Part shown: positions 24,364 through 37,246 of the stretch, piece by piece | Layout: every line of letters starts with the position of its first letter | Position numbering within the stretch: the first letter of the stretch is position 1 | Notes under the pieces: model-generated | The model's database searches: none | The model's input: only the letters and a program-made list of their open reading frames with translations | Told to the model about the DNA's origin: nothing | Assembly: GCF_034190915.1 (NCBI RefSeq) | Contig: NW_026947636.1 | Location: forward strand, 124,001 to 188,000 | DNA: 64,000 nt | DNA from: Cavia porcellus | Taxonomy: Eukaryota > Chordata > Mammalia > Rodentia > Caviidae | Reading direction: 5' to 3' | Position numbers and translations under genes: made by a program

Positions 24364-27300
24364 CTATCCTACATTGCCACTGCATGTTCCCTGACCTCCC
24401 CATGCTGACCACCCCGCGGTGCTTTTCTCCATCCTACATTGCCACTCACTGCCTATCCTAATTCAGACCCTCCGATTCACACCACCACGTGATGTTTTTC
24501 TCACTCCTACTAGTGAATGTAATGTAACACACACCCATACAATGCGCACCACCCCGCTATGTTTTTCATAAACCTATCCTACTTTGCCACTGCATGTTCC
24601 CTGACCTCCCCATGCTGACCACCTCGCCTTGCTTTTCTCCATTCTACATTGCCACTCACTGCCTATCCTAATTCATACCCTCCGATTCACAACACCCCGT
24701 GATGTTTTTCTCACTCCTACTTGTGAATGTAATGTAACACACACCAATACAATGAGCACCACCCCGTGATGTTTTTCTCACTCCCTCAACTGAATGTAAT
24801 GTAACACACACCTATACAATGCGCACCACCCCGTGATGTCTTTCTCACTCCTACTAGTGAATGTAATGTAACACACACCCATACAATGCGCACCACCCCG
24901 TGATGTTTTATTCACTCCTACTAGTGAATGTAATGTAACACACACCCATAAAATGCGCAGCACCCCGCGATGTTTTTCAGAAACCTATCCTACATTGCCA
25001 CTGCATGTTCCCTCACCTCTCCATGCTGACCACCCCGCGGTGCTTTTCTCCATCCTACATTGCCACTCACTGCCTCTCCTAATTCAGACCCTCCGATTCA
25101 CACCACCCCGTGATGTTTTTCTCACTCCTACTTGTGAATGTAATGTAACACACACACATACAATGCGCAACACCCCGCGGTGTTTTACAGAAACCTATCC
25201 TACATTGCCACTGCAAGTTCCCTCACCTCCCCATGCTGACCACCCCGCGGTGCTTTTCTCCATCCTACATTGCCACTCAATGCCTATCCTAATTCAGACC
25301 CTCCGATTCACACCACCCCGTGATGTTTTTCTCACTCCTACTAGTGAATGTAATGTAACACACACCCATACAATGCGCACCCCCCCCGTGATGTTTTTCT
25401 CACTCCCTCCACTTAATGTAATGTAACACACACCTATACAATGCGCATCACCCCGTGATGTCTTTCTCACTCCTACTAGTGAATGTAATGTAACACACAC
25501 CCATACAATGCGCACCACACCGCGATGTTTTTCAGAAACCTATCCTACATTGCCACTGCATGTTCCCTGACCTCCCCATGCTGACCACCTCGCGGTACTT
25601 TTCTACATCCTACATTGCCACTCACTGCCTATCCTAATTCAGACCCTCCGATTGACACCACCCCGTGATGTTTTTCTCACTCCTACTAGTGAATGTAATG
25701 TAACACACACCCATACAATGCGCACAACCCCGTGATGTTTTTCTCACTCCCTCAACTGAATGTAATGTAACAAACACCTATACAATGCGCACCACCCCGT
25801 GATGTCTTTCTCACTCTTACTAGTGAATGTAATGTAACACACACCCATACAATGCGCACCACCCCGCCATGTTTTTCAGAAACCTATCCTACATTGCCAC
25901 TGCATGTTCCCTGACCTCCCCATGCTGACCACCCCGCGGTGCTTTTCTCCATCCTACATTGCCACTCACTGCCTCTCCTAATTCAGTCCCTCCGATTCAC
26001 ACCACCCCGTGATGTTTTTCTCACTCCTACTTGTGAATGTAATGTAACACACACCCATACAATGCGCACCACCCGTGATGTTTTTCTCACTCATTCAACT
26101 GAATGTAATGTAACACACACCTATACAATGCGCACCACCCCGTGATGTCTTTCTCACTCCTACTAGTGAATGTAATGTAACACACAACCATACAATGCGC
26201 ACCACCCCGTGATGTTTTATTCACTCCTACTAGTGAATGTAATGTAACACACACCCATACAATGCGCACCACCCCGTGATGTGTTTCTCACTCCTACTAG
26301 TGAATGTAATGTAACACACACCTATACAATGCGCACCACCCCGCGATGTTTTTCAGAAACCTATCCTACATTGCCACTGCATGTTCCCTGACCTCCCCAT
26401 GCTGACCAACCCACGGTGCTTTTCTCCATCCTACATTGCCACTCACTGCCTGTCCTAATTCAGACCCTCCGATTCACACCACCCCGTGATGTTTTTCTCA
26501 CTCCTACTAGTCAATGTAATGTAACACACACCCATACAATGCGCACCACCCCGCGATGTTTTTCAGAAACCTATCCTACATTGCCACTGCATGTTCCCTG
26601 ACCTCCCCATGCTGACCACCCCGCGGTGCTTTTCTCCATCCTACATTGCCACTCACTGCCTATCCTAATTCAGACCCTCCGATTCACACCACCCTGTGAT
26701 GTTTTTCTCACTCCTGCTAGTGAATGTAATGTAACACACACCCATACAATGCACACCACCCCGTGATGATTTTCTCACTCCTACTAGTGAATGTAATGTA
26801 ACACACACCCATACAATGCGCACCACCCCGTGATGTTTTTCTCACTCCTACTAGTGAATGTAATGTAACACACACCCATACAATGCGCACCAGCCTGCGA
26901 TGTTTTTCAGAAACCTATCATACTTTGCCACTGCATTTTCCCTGACCTCCCCATGCTGACCACCCCGCGGTGCTTTACTCCATCCTACATTGCCACTCAC
27001 TCCCTATCCTAATTCAGACGCTCCGATTCACACCACCCCGTGATGTTTTTCTCACTCCTACTAGTGAATGTAATGTAACACACACCCATACAATGCGCAC
27101 CACCCCGCTATGTTTTTCAGAAACCTATCCTACTTTTCCACTGCACGTTCCCTGACCTCCCCATGCTGACCACCTCGCCTTGCTTTTCTCCATCCTACAT
27201 TGCCACTCACTGCCTATCCTAATTCATACCCACCGATTCACAACAGTCCGTGATGTTTTTCTCACTCCTACTACTGAATGTAATGTAACACACACCTATA

Positions 27301-29235
27301 CAATTCGCACCACCCCGTGATGTCTTTCTCACTCCTACTAGTGAATGTAATGTAACACACACCCATACAATGCGCACCACCCCGTGATGTTTTTCTCACT
27401 CCTACTATTGAATGTAATGTAACACACACCCATACAATGCGCACCACCCTGCGATGTTTTTCAGAAACCTATCCTACATTGCCACTGCATGTTCCCTGAC
27501 CTCCCCATGCTGACCACCCCGCGGTGCTTTTCTCCATCCTACATTGCCACTCACTGCCTATCCTAATTCAGACCCTCCGATTCACAACACCCCGTGATGT
27601 TTTTCTCACTCCTACTAATGAATGTAATGTAACACACACCCATACAATGCGCACAACCCCGTGATGTTTTTCTCACTCCCTCAACTGAATGTAATGTAAC
27701 AAACACCTATACAATGCGCACCACCCCGTTATGTCTTTCTCACTCTTACTAGTGAATGTAATGTAACACACACCCATACAATGCGAACCACCCCGCGATG
27801 TTTTTCAGAAACCTATCCTACATTGCCACTGCATGTTCCCTGACCTCCCCATGCTGACCACCCCGCGGTGCTTTTCTCCATCCTACATTGCCACTCACTG
27901 CCTCTCCTAATTCAGACCCTCCGATTCACACCACCCCGTGATGTTTTTCTCACTCCTACTTGTGAATGTAATGTAACACACACCCATACAATGCGCACCA
28001 CCCCGTGATGTTTTTCTCACTCCCTCAACTGAATGTAATGTAACACACACCTATACAATGCGCACCACCCCGTGATGTCTTTCTCACTCCTACTAGTGAA
28101 TGTAATGTAACACACACCCATACAATGCGCACCACCCCGTGATGTTTTATTCACTCCTACTAGTGAATGTAATGTAACACCCACCCATACAATGCGCACC
28201 ACCCCGTAATGTGTTTCTCACTCCTACTAGTGAATGTAATGTAACACACACCCATACAATGCGCACCACCCAGCGACGTTTTTCAGAAACCTATCCTACA
28301 TTGCCACTGCATGTTCCCTGACCTCCGCATGCTGACCACCCCGCGGTGCTTTTCTCCATCCTACATTGCCACTCACTGCCTATCCTAATTCAGACCCTCC
28401 GATTCACACCACCCCATGATGTTTTTCTCACTCCTACTAGTCAATGTAATGTAACACACACCCATAAAATGCGCACCACCCCGCGATGTTTTTCAGAAAC
28501 CTATCCTCCATTGCCACTGCATGTTCCCTGACCTCCCCATGCTGACGACCCCGCGGTGCTTTTCTCCATCCTACATTGCCACTCACTGCCTATCCTAATT
28601 CAGACCTTCCGATTCACACCACCCCGTGATGTTTTTCTCACTCCTACTAGTGAATGTAATGTAACACACACCCATACAATGCGCACCACCCCGTGATGTT
28701 TTTCTCACTCCTACTTGTGAATGTAATGTAACACACACCTGTACAATGCGCACCACCCCGTGATGTTTTTCTCACTCCTACTAATGAATGTAATGTAACA
28801 CACACCCATACAATGCGCACCACCCCTTGATGTTTTTCAGAAACCTATCCTACATTGCCACTGCATGTTCCCTGACCTCCCAATGCTGACCACCCCGCGG
28901 TGCTTTTCTCCATCCTACATTGCCACTCATTTCCTACCCTAATTCTGACCCTCCGATTCACACCACCCCGTGATGTTTTTCTCAATCCTACTAGTGAATG
29001 TAATGTAACACACACCCATACAATGCGCATCACCCCACGATGTTTTTCAGAAACCTATCCTACATGGCTTCTGCATGTTCCCTGACATCCCCATGCTGAC
29101 CACCCCGCGGTGTTTTACTACATCCTACATTGCCACTCACTGCCTATCCTAATTGAGATGCTCCGATTCACACCACCCCGTGATGTTTTTCTCACTCCTA
29201 CTAGTGAATGTAATGTAACACACACACATACAATG
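24364..29235 (+). repeat. 4900-bp higher-order repeat, copy 2
   Basis: This is a direct tandem copy of 19464-24363, almost identical base for base, including the eight-C run near 25380, the ACAGTCCG variant near 27245 and the GTGATGATT variant near 26765. The match ends near 29235, where copy 1 has CCGCAATGTTTTCAG and copy 2 continues with CCGCTATGTTTTTCAG. The junction at about 24343-24365 therefore lies inside a B1 unit. Confidence 0.92.
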
Positions 29236-30068
29236 CGCACCACCCCGCTATGTTTTTCAGAAACCTATCCTACTTTGCCACTGCATGTTCCCTGACCTCC
29301 CCATGCTGACCACCTCGCCTTGCTTTTCTCCATCCTACATTGCCACTCACTGCCTATCCTAATTCATACCCTCCGATTCACAACACCCCGTGATGTTTTT
29401 CTCACTCCTACTACTGAATGTAATGTAACACACACCTATACAATGTGCACCACCCCGTGATGTCTTTCTCACTACTACTAGTGAATGTAATGTAACACAC
29501 ACCCATACAATGCGCACCACCCCGCGATGTTTTTCAGAAACCTATCCTACATTGCCACTGCATGTTCCCGGACCTCCCCATGCTGACCATCCCGCGGTGC
29601 TTTTCTCCATCCTACATTGCCACTCACTGCCTCTCCTAATTCAGACCCTCCGATTCACACCTCCCCGTGATGTTTTTCTCACTCCTACTTGTGAATGTAA
29701 TGTAACACACACACATACAATGCGCAACACCCCGCGGTGTTTTACAGAAACCTATCCTACATTGCCACTGCATGTTCCCTCACCTCCACATGCTGACCAC
29801 CCCGCGGTGCTTTTCTCCATCCTACATTGCCACTCACTGCCTATCCTAATTCAGACCCTCCGATTAACACCACCCCGTGATGTTTTTCTCACTCCTACTA
29901 GTGAATGTAATGTAACACACACCCATACAATGCTCACCACCCCGTGATGTTTTTCTCACTCCCTCCACTTAATGTAATGTAACACACACCTATACAATGT
30001 GCACCACCCCGTGATGTCTTTCTCACTCCCACTAGTGAATGTAATGTAACACACACCCATACAATGCG
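29236..30068 (+). repeat. Short stretch of 4564-type satellite
   Basis: B2 segments at 29320, 29597, 29807 and then 30151 follow spacings of 277, 210 and 344 bp. These match 6047, 6324, 6532 and 6876 of the 4564-bp repeat in spacing and subtype (CTCGCCTTGC, then TTCCCGGACC, then the ACAG-type B1). Here the CA run is intact (210 bp rather than 208), so this copy predates the two-base loss or comes from another lineage. From about 29930 it also matches 37110 onward. Confidence 0.72.
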
Positions 30069-33036
30069 CACCACCCCGCGATGTTTTTCAGAAACCTATC
30101 CTACATTGCCACTGCATGTTCCCTGACCTCCACATGCTGACCACCCCGCGGTGCTTTTCTCCATCCTACATTGCCACTCACTGCCTATCCTAATTCAGAC
30201 CCTCCGATTCACACCACCCCGTTATGTTTTTCTCACTCCTACTTGTGAATGTAATGTAACACACACCCATACAATGCGCACCACCCCGTGATGTTTTTCT
30301 CACTCCCTCAACTGAATGTAATGTAACACACACCTATACAATGCGCACCACCCCGTGATGTCTTTCTCACTCCTACTAGTGAATGTAATGTAACACACAA
30401 CCATACAATGCGCACCACCCGTGATGTTTTATTCACTCCTACTAGTGAATGTAATGTAACACACACCCATACAATGCGCACCACGCCGTGATGTGTTTCT
30501 CACTCCTACTTGTGAATGTAATGTAACACACACACATACAATGCGCAACACCCCGCGGTGTTTTACAGAAACCTATCCTACATTGCCACTGCATGTTCCC
30601 TCACCTCCCCATGCTGACCACCCCGCGGTGCTTTTCTCCATCCTACATTGCCACTCACTGCCTATCCTAATTCAGACCCTCCGATTCACACCACCCCGTG
30701 ATGTTTTTCTCACTCCTGCTAGTGAATGTAATGTAACACACACCCATACAATGCGCACCCCCCCGTGATGTTTTTCTCACTCCCTCCACTTAATGTAATG
30801 TAACACACACCTATACAATGCGCACCACCCCGTGATGTCTTTCTCACTCCTACTAGTGAATGTAATGTAACACACACCCATACAATGCGCACCACCCCGT
30901 GATGTTTTATTCATTCCTACTAGTGAATGTAATGTAACACACACCCAAACAATGCGCACCACCCCGCGATGTTTTTCAGAAACCTATCCTACATTGCCAC
31001 TGCATGTTCCCTGACCTCCCCATGTTGACCACCCGCGGTGCTTTTCTCCATCCTACATTGCCACTCACTGCCTATCCTAATTCAGACCCTCCGATTCACA
31101 CCACCCCGTGATGTTTTTCTCACTCCTACTAGTGAATGTAATGTAACACACACCCATAAAATGCGCACCACCCCGTGAGGTTTTTCTCACTCCTCCTAGT
31201 GAATGTAATGTAACACACACCCATACCATGCGCACCACCACGCGATGTTTTTCAGCAACCTATCCTATATTGCAACTGCGTGTTCCCTGACCTCCCCATG
31301 CTGACCCCCCGCCGTGCTTTTCTTCATCCTACATTGCCACTCACTGCCTATCCTAATTCAGACCCTCCGATTCACACCACTCCGTGATGTTTTTCTCACT
31401 CCTACTAGTGAATGTAATGTGACACACACCCATACAATGCGCACCACTCCGTGATGTTTTTCTCACTCCTACTAGTGAATGTAATGTGACACACACCCAT
31501 ACAATGCGAACCACCCCGCGATGTTTTTCAGAAACCTATCCTACATTGCCACTGCATGTTCCCTGACCTCCCCATGCTGACCACCCCGTGGTGCTTTTCT
31601 CCTTCCTACATTGCCACTCACTGCCTATCCTAATTCAGACCCTCCGATTCACACCACCCCGTGATGTTTTTCTCACTCCTACTAGTGAATGTAATGTAAC
31701 ATACACCCATACAATGCGCACCACCCCGTGATGTTTTTCTCACTCCTACTAGTGAATGTAATGTAACACACACCCATACAATGCGCAGCACCCCGCGATG
31801 ATTTTCAGAAACATATCCTACATTGCCACTGCATGTTCCCTGACCTCCCCATGCTGACCACCCCGCGGTGCTTTTCTCTATCCTACATTGCCACTCACTT
31901 CCTACCCTAATTCAGACCCTCTGATTCACACCACCCCGTGATGTTTTTCTCACTCCTACTAGTGAATGTAATGTAACACACACCCGTACATTGCGCACCA
32001 CCCCGTGATGTTTTTCTCACTCCTACAAGTGAATGTAATGTAACACACACCCATAAAATGCGCACCACACCGCGATGTTTTTCAGAAACCTATCCTACAT
32101 TGCCACTGCATGTTCCCTGACCTCCCCATGCTGACCACCCGGAGGTGCTTTTCTCCATCCTACATTGCCACTCACTGCCTATCCTAATTCAGACGCTCCG
32201 ATTCACACCACCCCGTGATGTTTTTCTCACTCCTACTAGTGAATGTAATGTAACACACACCATACAATGCGCACCACCCCGCTATGTTTTTCAGAAACCT
32301 ATCCTACTTTGCCACTGCATGTTCCCTGACCTCCCCATGGTGACCACCTCGCCTTGCTTTTATCCATCCTACATTGCAACTCACTGCCTATGCTAATTCA
32401 TACCCTCCGATTCACAACACCCCGTGATGTTTTTCTCACTCCTACTACTGAATGTAATGTAACACACACCTATACAATGCGCACCACCCCGTGATGTCTT
32501 TCTCACTCCTACTAGTGAATGTAATGTAACACACACCTATACAATGCGCACCACCCCGCGATGTTTTTCAGAAACCTATCCTACATTGCCACTGCATGTT
32601 CCCTGACCTCCCAATGCTGAGCACCCCGCGGTGCTTTTATCCATCCTACATTGCCACTCACTGCCTATCCTAATTCAGACCCTCCGATTCACACCACCCC
32701 GTGATGTTTTTCTCACTCCTACTAGTCAATGTAATGTAACACACACCCATACAATGCGCACCACCCCGCGATGTTTTTCAGAAACCTATCCTACATTGCC
32801 ACTGCATGTTCCCTGACCTCCCCATGCTGACCACCCCGCGGTGCTTTTCTCCATCCTACATTGCCACTCACTGCCTATCCTAATTCAGACCCTCCGATTC
32901 ACACCACCCCGTGATGTTTTTCTCACTCCTACTAGTGAATGTAATGTAACACACACCCATACAATGCGCACCACCCCGTGATGTTTTTCTCACTCCTACT
33001 AGTCAATGTAATGTAACACACACCCATACAATGCGC
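30069..33036 (+). repeat. 2965-bp family, copy 1 (dispersed)
   Basis: B2 positions 30151, 30628, 31038, 31314, 31591, 31868, 32145, 32354, 32631 and 32841 match those of the tandem copies at 37247 and 40212 in spacing and private variants. These include GATGTTGACC near 31020, GTGAGGTTTTTC near 31175, CCCATACCATG near 31210, AATGTGACAC near 31418 and 31486, and CCCGGAGGTG near 32137. It is about 2968 bp long and sits 7177 bp upstream of its nearest relative, with non-identical satellite in between. Confidence 0.88.
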
Positions 33037-36000
33037 ACCACCCCGCGATGTTTTTCAGAAACCTATCCTACATTGCCACTGCATGTTCACTGACCTCCCC
33101 ATGCTGACCACCCCACGGTGCTTTTCTCCATCCTACATTGCCACTCACTGCCTATCCTAATTCAGACCCTCCGATTCACACCACCCCGTGATGTTTTTCT
33201 CACTCCTACTAGTGAATGTAATGTAACACACACCCATACAATGCGCACCACCCCGTGATGTTTTTCTCACTCCCTCCACTTAATGTAATGTAACACACAC
33301 CTATACAATGCGCACCACCCCGTGATGTCTTTCTCACTCCTACTAGTGAATGTAATGTAACACACACCCATACAATGCGCACCACCCCGCGATGTTTTTC
33401 AGAAACCTATCCTACATTGCCACTGCATGCTCCCTGATCTCCCCATGCTGACCACCCGCGGTGCTTTTCTCCATCCTACATTGCCACTCACTGCCTATTC
33501 TAATTCAGACCCTCCGATTCACACCACCCCGTGATGTTTTTCTCACTCCTACTAGTGAATGTATTGTAACACACACCCATAAAATGCGCACCACCCCGTG
33601 ATGTTTTTATCACTCCTCCTAGTGAATGTAATGTAACACACACCCATACAATGCGCACCACCACGCGATGTTTTTCAGCAACCTATCCTATATTGCAACT
33701 GCGTGTTCCCTGACCTCCCCATGCTGACCCACCGCGGTGCTTTTCTCCATCCTACATTGCCACTCACTGCCTATCCTAATTCAGACCCTCCGATTCACAC
33801 CACTCCGTGATGTTTTTCTCACTCCTAGTAGTGAATGTAATGTAACACACACCCATACAATGCGCACCACCCCGTGATGATTTTCTCACTCTTACTTGTG
33901 AATGTAATGTAACACACACCCATACAATGGGCACCACTCCGTGATGTTTTTCTCACTCCTACTAGTGAATGTAATGTAACACACACCCATACAATGCGCA
34001 CCACCCCGTGATGTTTTTCTCACTCCTACTAGTGAATGTAATGTAACACACACCCATACAATGCGCACCACCCCTTGATGTTTTTCAGAAACCTATCCTA
34101 CATTGCCACTGCATGTTCCCTGACCTCCCCATGCTGACCACCCCGCGGTGCTTTTCTCCATCCTACATTGCCACTCATTTCCTACCCTAATTCTGACCCT
34201 CCGATTCACACCACCCCGTGATGTTTTTCTCGCTCCTACTAGTGAATGTAATGTAACACACACCCATACAATGCGCACCACCACGTGATGTTTTTCTCAC
34301 TCCTACTAGTGAATGTAATGTAACACACACCCATACAATGCGCATCACCCCACGATGTTTTTCAGAAACCTATCCTACATGGCTTCTGCATGTTCCCTGA
34401 CCTCCCCATGCTGACCACCCCGCGGTGTTTTACTCCATCCTACATTGCCACTCACTGCCTCTCCTAATTCAGAGCGTCCGATTCACACCACCCCGTGATG
34501 TTTTTCTCACTCCTACTTGTGAATGTAATGTAACACACACCCATAAAATGCGCACCACCCCGTGATGTTTTTCTCACTCCTCCTAGTGAATGTAATGTAA
34601 CACACACCCATACAATGCGCACCACCACGCGATGTTTTTCAGCAACCTATCCTTTATTGCAACTGCATGTTCCCTCACCTCCCCATGCTGATCACCCCGC
34701 GGTGCTTTTCTCCATCCTACATTGCCACTCACTGCCTATCCTAATTCAGACCCTCCGATTCACACCACCCCGTGATGTTTTTCTCACTGCTACTAGAGAA
34801 TGTAATGTAACACACACCCATACAATGCGCACCACCCCGTGATGTTTTATTCAGTCCTACTAGTGAAAGTAATGTAACACAAACCTATAAAATGGGCACC
34901 ACCCCATGATGTCTTTCTCACTCCTACTAGTGAATGTAATGTAACACACAACCTTACAATGCGCACCACCCCGCGATGTTTTTCACAAACCTATCCTACA
35001 TTGCCACTGCATGTTCCCTGACCTCCCCATGCTGACCACCCCGTGGTGCTTTTCTCCATCCTACATTGCCACTCACTGCCTATCCTAATTCAGACCCTCC
35101 GATTCACACCACCCCGTGATGTTTTTCTCACTCCTACTAGTGAATGTAATGTAACATACACCCATACAATGCGCACCACCCCGTGATGTTTTTCTCACTC
35201 CTACTAGTGAATGTAATGTAACACACACCCATACAATGCGCAGCACCCCGCGATGATTTTCAGAAACATATCCTACATTGCCACTGCATGTTCCCTGACC
35301 TCCCCATGCTGACCACCCCGCGGTGCTTTTCTCTATCCTACATTGCCACTCACTTCCTACCCTAATTCAGACCCTCTGATTCACACCACCCCGTGATGTT
35401 TTTCTCACTCCTACTAGTGAATGTAATGTAACACACACCTATACAATGCGCACCACCCCGTGATGTCTTTCTCACTCCTACTAGTGAATGTAATGTAACA
35501 CACACCTATACAATGCGCACCACCCCGCGATGTTTTTCAGAAACCTATCCTACATTGCCACTGCATGTTCCCTGACCTCCCCATGCTGACCACCCCGCGG
35601 TGCTTTTATCCATCCTACATTGCCACTCACTGCCTATCCTAATTCAGACCCTCCGATTCACACCACCCCGTGATGTTTTTCTCACTCCTACTAGTCAATG
35701 TAATGTAACACACACCCATACAATGCGCACCACCCCGCGATGTTTTTCAGAAACCTATCCTACATTGCCACTGCATGTTCCCTGACCTCCCCATGCTGAC
35801 CACCCCGCGGTGCTTTTCTCCATCCTACATTGCCACTCACTGCCTATCCTAATTAAGACCCTCCGATTCACCCCACCCCGTGATGTTTTTCTCACTCCTA
35901 CTAGTGAATGTAATGTAACACACACCCATACAATGCGCACCACCCCGTGATGTTTTTCTCACTCCTACTAGTCAATGTAATGTAACACACACCCATACAA

Positions 36001-37246
36001 TGCGCACCACCCCGCGATGTTTTTCAGAAACCTATCCTACATTGCCACTGCATGTTCACTGACCTCCCCATGCTGACCACCCCACGGTGCTTTTCTCCAT
36101 CCTACATTGCCACTCACTGCCTATCCTAATTCAGACCCTCCGATTCACACCACCCCGTGATGTTTTTCTCACTCCTACTAGTGAATGTAATGTAACACAC
36201 ACCCATACAATGCGCACCAGCCAGCGATGTTTTTCAGAAACCTATCATATTTTGCCACTGCATGTTCCCAGACCTCCCCATGGTGACCACCCCGCGGTGC
36301 TTTTCTCCATCCTACATTGCCACTCACTGCCTATCCTAATTCAGACCCTCCGATTCACACCACCCCGTGATGTTTTTCTCACTCCTACTAGTGAATGTAA
36401 TGTAACACACACCCATACAATGCGCACCACCCCGTGATGTTTTTCTCACTCCTACTTGTGAATGTAATGTAACACACACCCATACAATGCGCACCACAAC
36501 GTGATGTTTTTCTCACTCCTACTAGTGAATGTAATGTAACACACACCCATACAATGCGCACCACCCCTTGATGTTTTTCAGAAACCTATCCTACATTGCC
36601 ACTGAATGTTCCCTGACCTCCCCATGCTGACCACCCCGCGGTGCTTTTCTCCATCCTACATTGCCACTCACTTCCTACCCTAATTCAGACCCTCCGATTC
36701 ACACCACCCCGTGATGTTTTTCTCACTCCTACTAGTGAATGTAATGTAACACACACCCATACAATGCGCACCACCACGTGATGTTTTTCTCACTCCTACT
36801 AGTGAATGTAATGTAACACACACCCATACAATGCCCATCACCCCACGATGTTTTTCAGAAACCTATCCTACATGGCTTCTGCATGTTCCCTGACCTCCCC
36901 ATGCTGACCACCCCGCGGTGTTTTACTCCATCCTACATTGCCACTCACTGCCTCTCCTAATTCAGACCCTCCGATTCACACCACCCCGTGATGTTTTTCT
37001 CACTCCTACTTGTGAATGTAATGTAACACACACCCATAAAATGCGCACCACCCCGTGATGTTTTTCTCACTCCTACTAGTGAATGTAATGTAACACACAC
37101 CCATACAATGCTCACCACCCCGTGATGTTTTTCTCACTCCCTCCACTTAATGTAATGTAACACACACCTATACAATGTGCACCACCCCATGATGTCTTTC
37201 TCACTCCCACTAGTGAATGTAATGTAACACACACCCATACAATGCG
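33037..37246 (+). repeat. Satellite segment repeated later at 10,140 and 10,902 bp
   Basis: The first part, to about 35.4 kb, matches 43177 onward at 10,139-10,140 bp (B2 33461, 33737, 34148, 34425, 34702, 35046 and 35323 pair with 43600, 43876, 44287, 44564, 44841, 45185 and 45462). The second part matches 46.4-48.1 kb at 10,902 bp (35600, 35810, 36087, 36297, 36641 and 36918 pair with 46502, 46712, 46989, 47199, 47543 and 47820). The 762-bp shift in offset reflects added units in the downstream copy. Private variants include CTACTAGAGAATG near 34793 and CACAACCTTACAATG near 34947. Confidence 0.83.
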
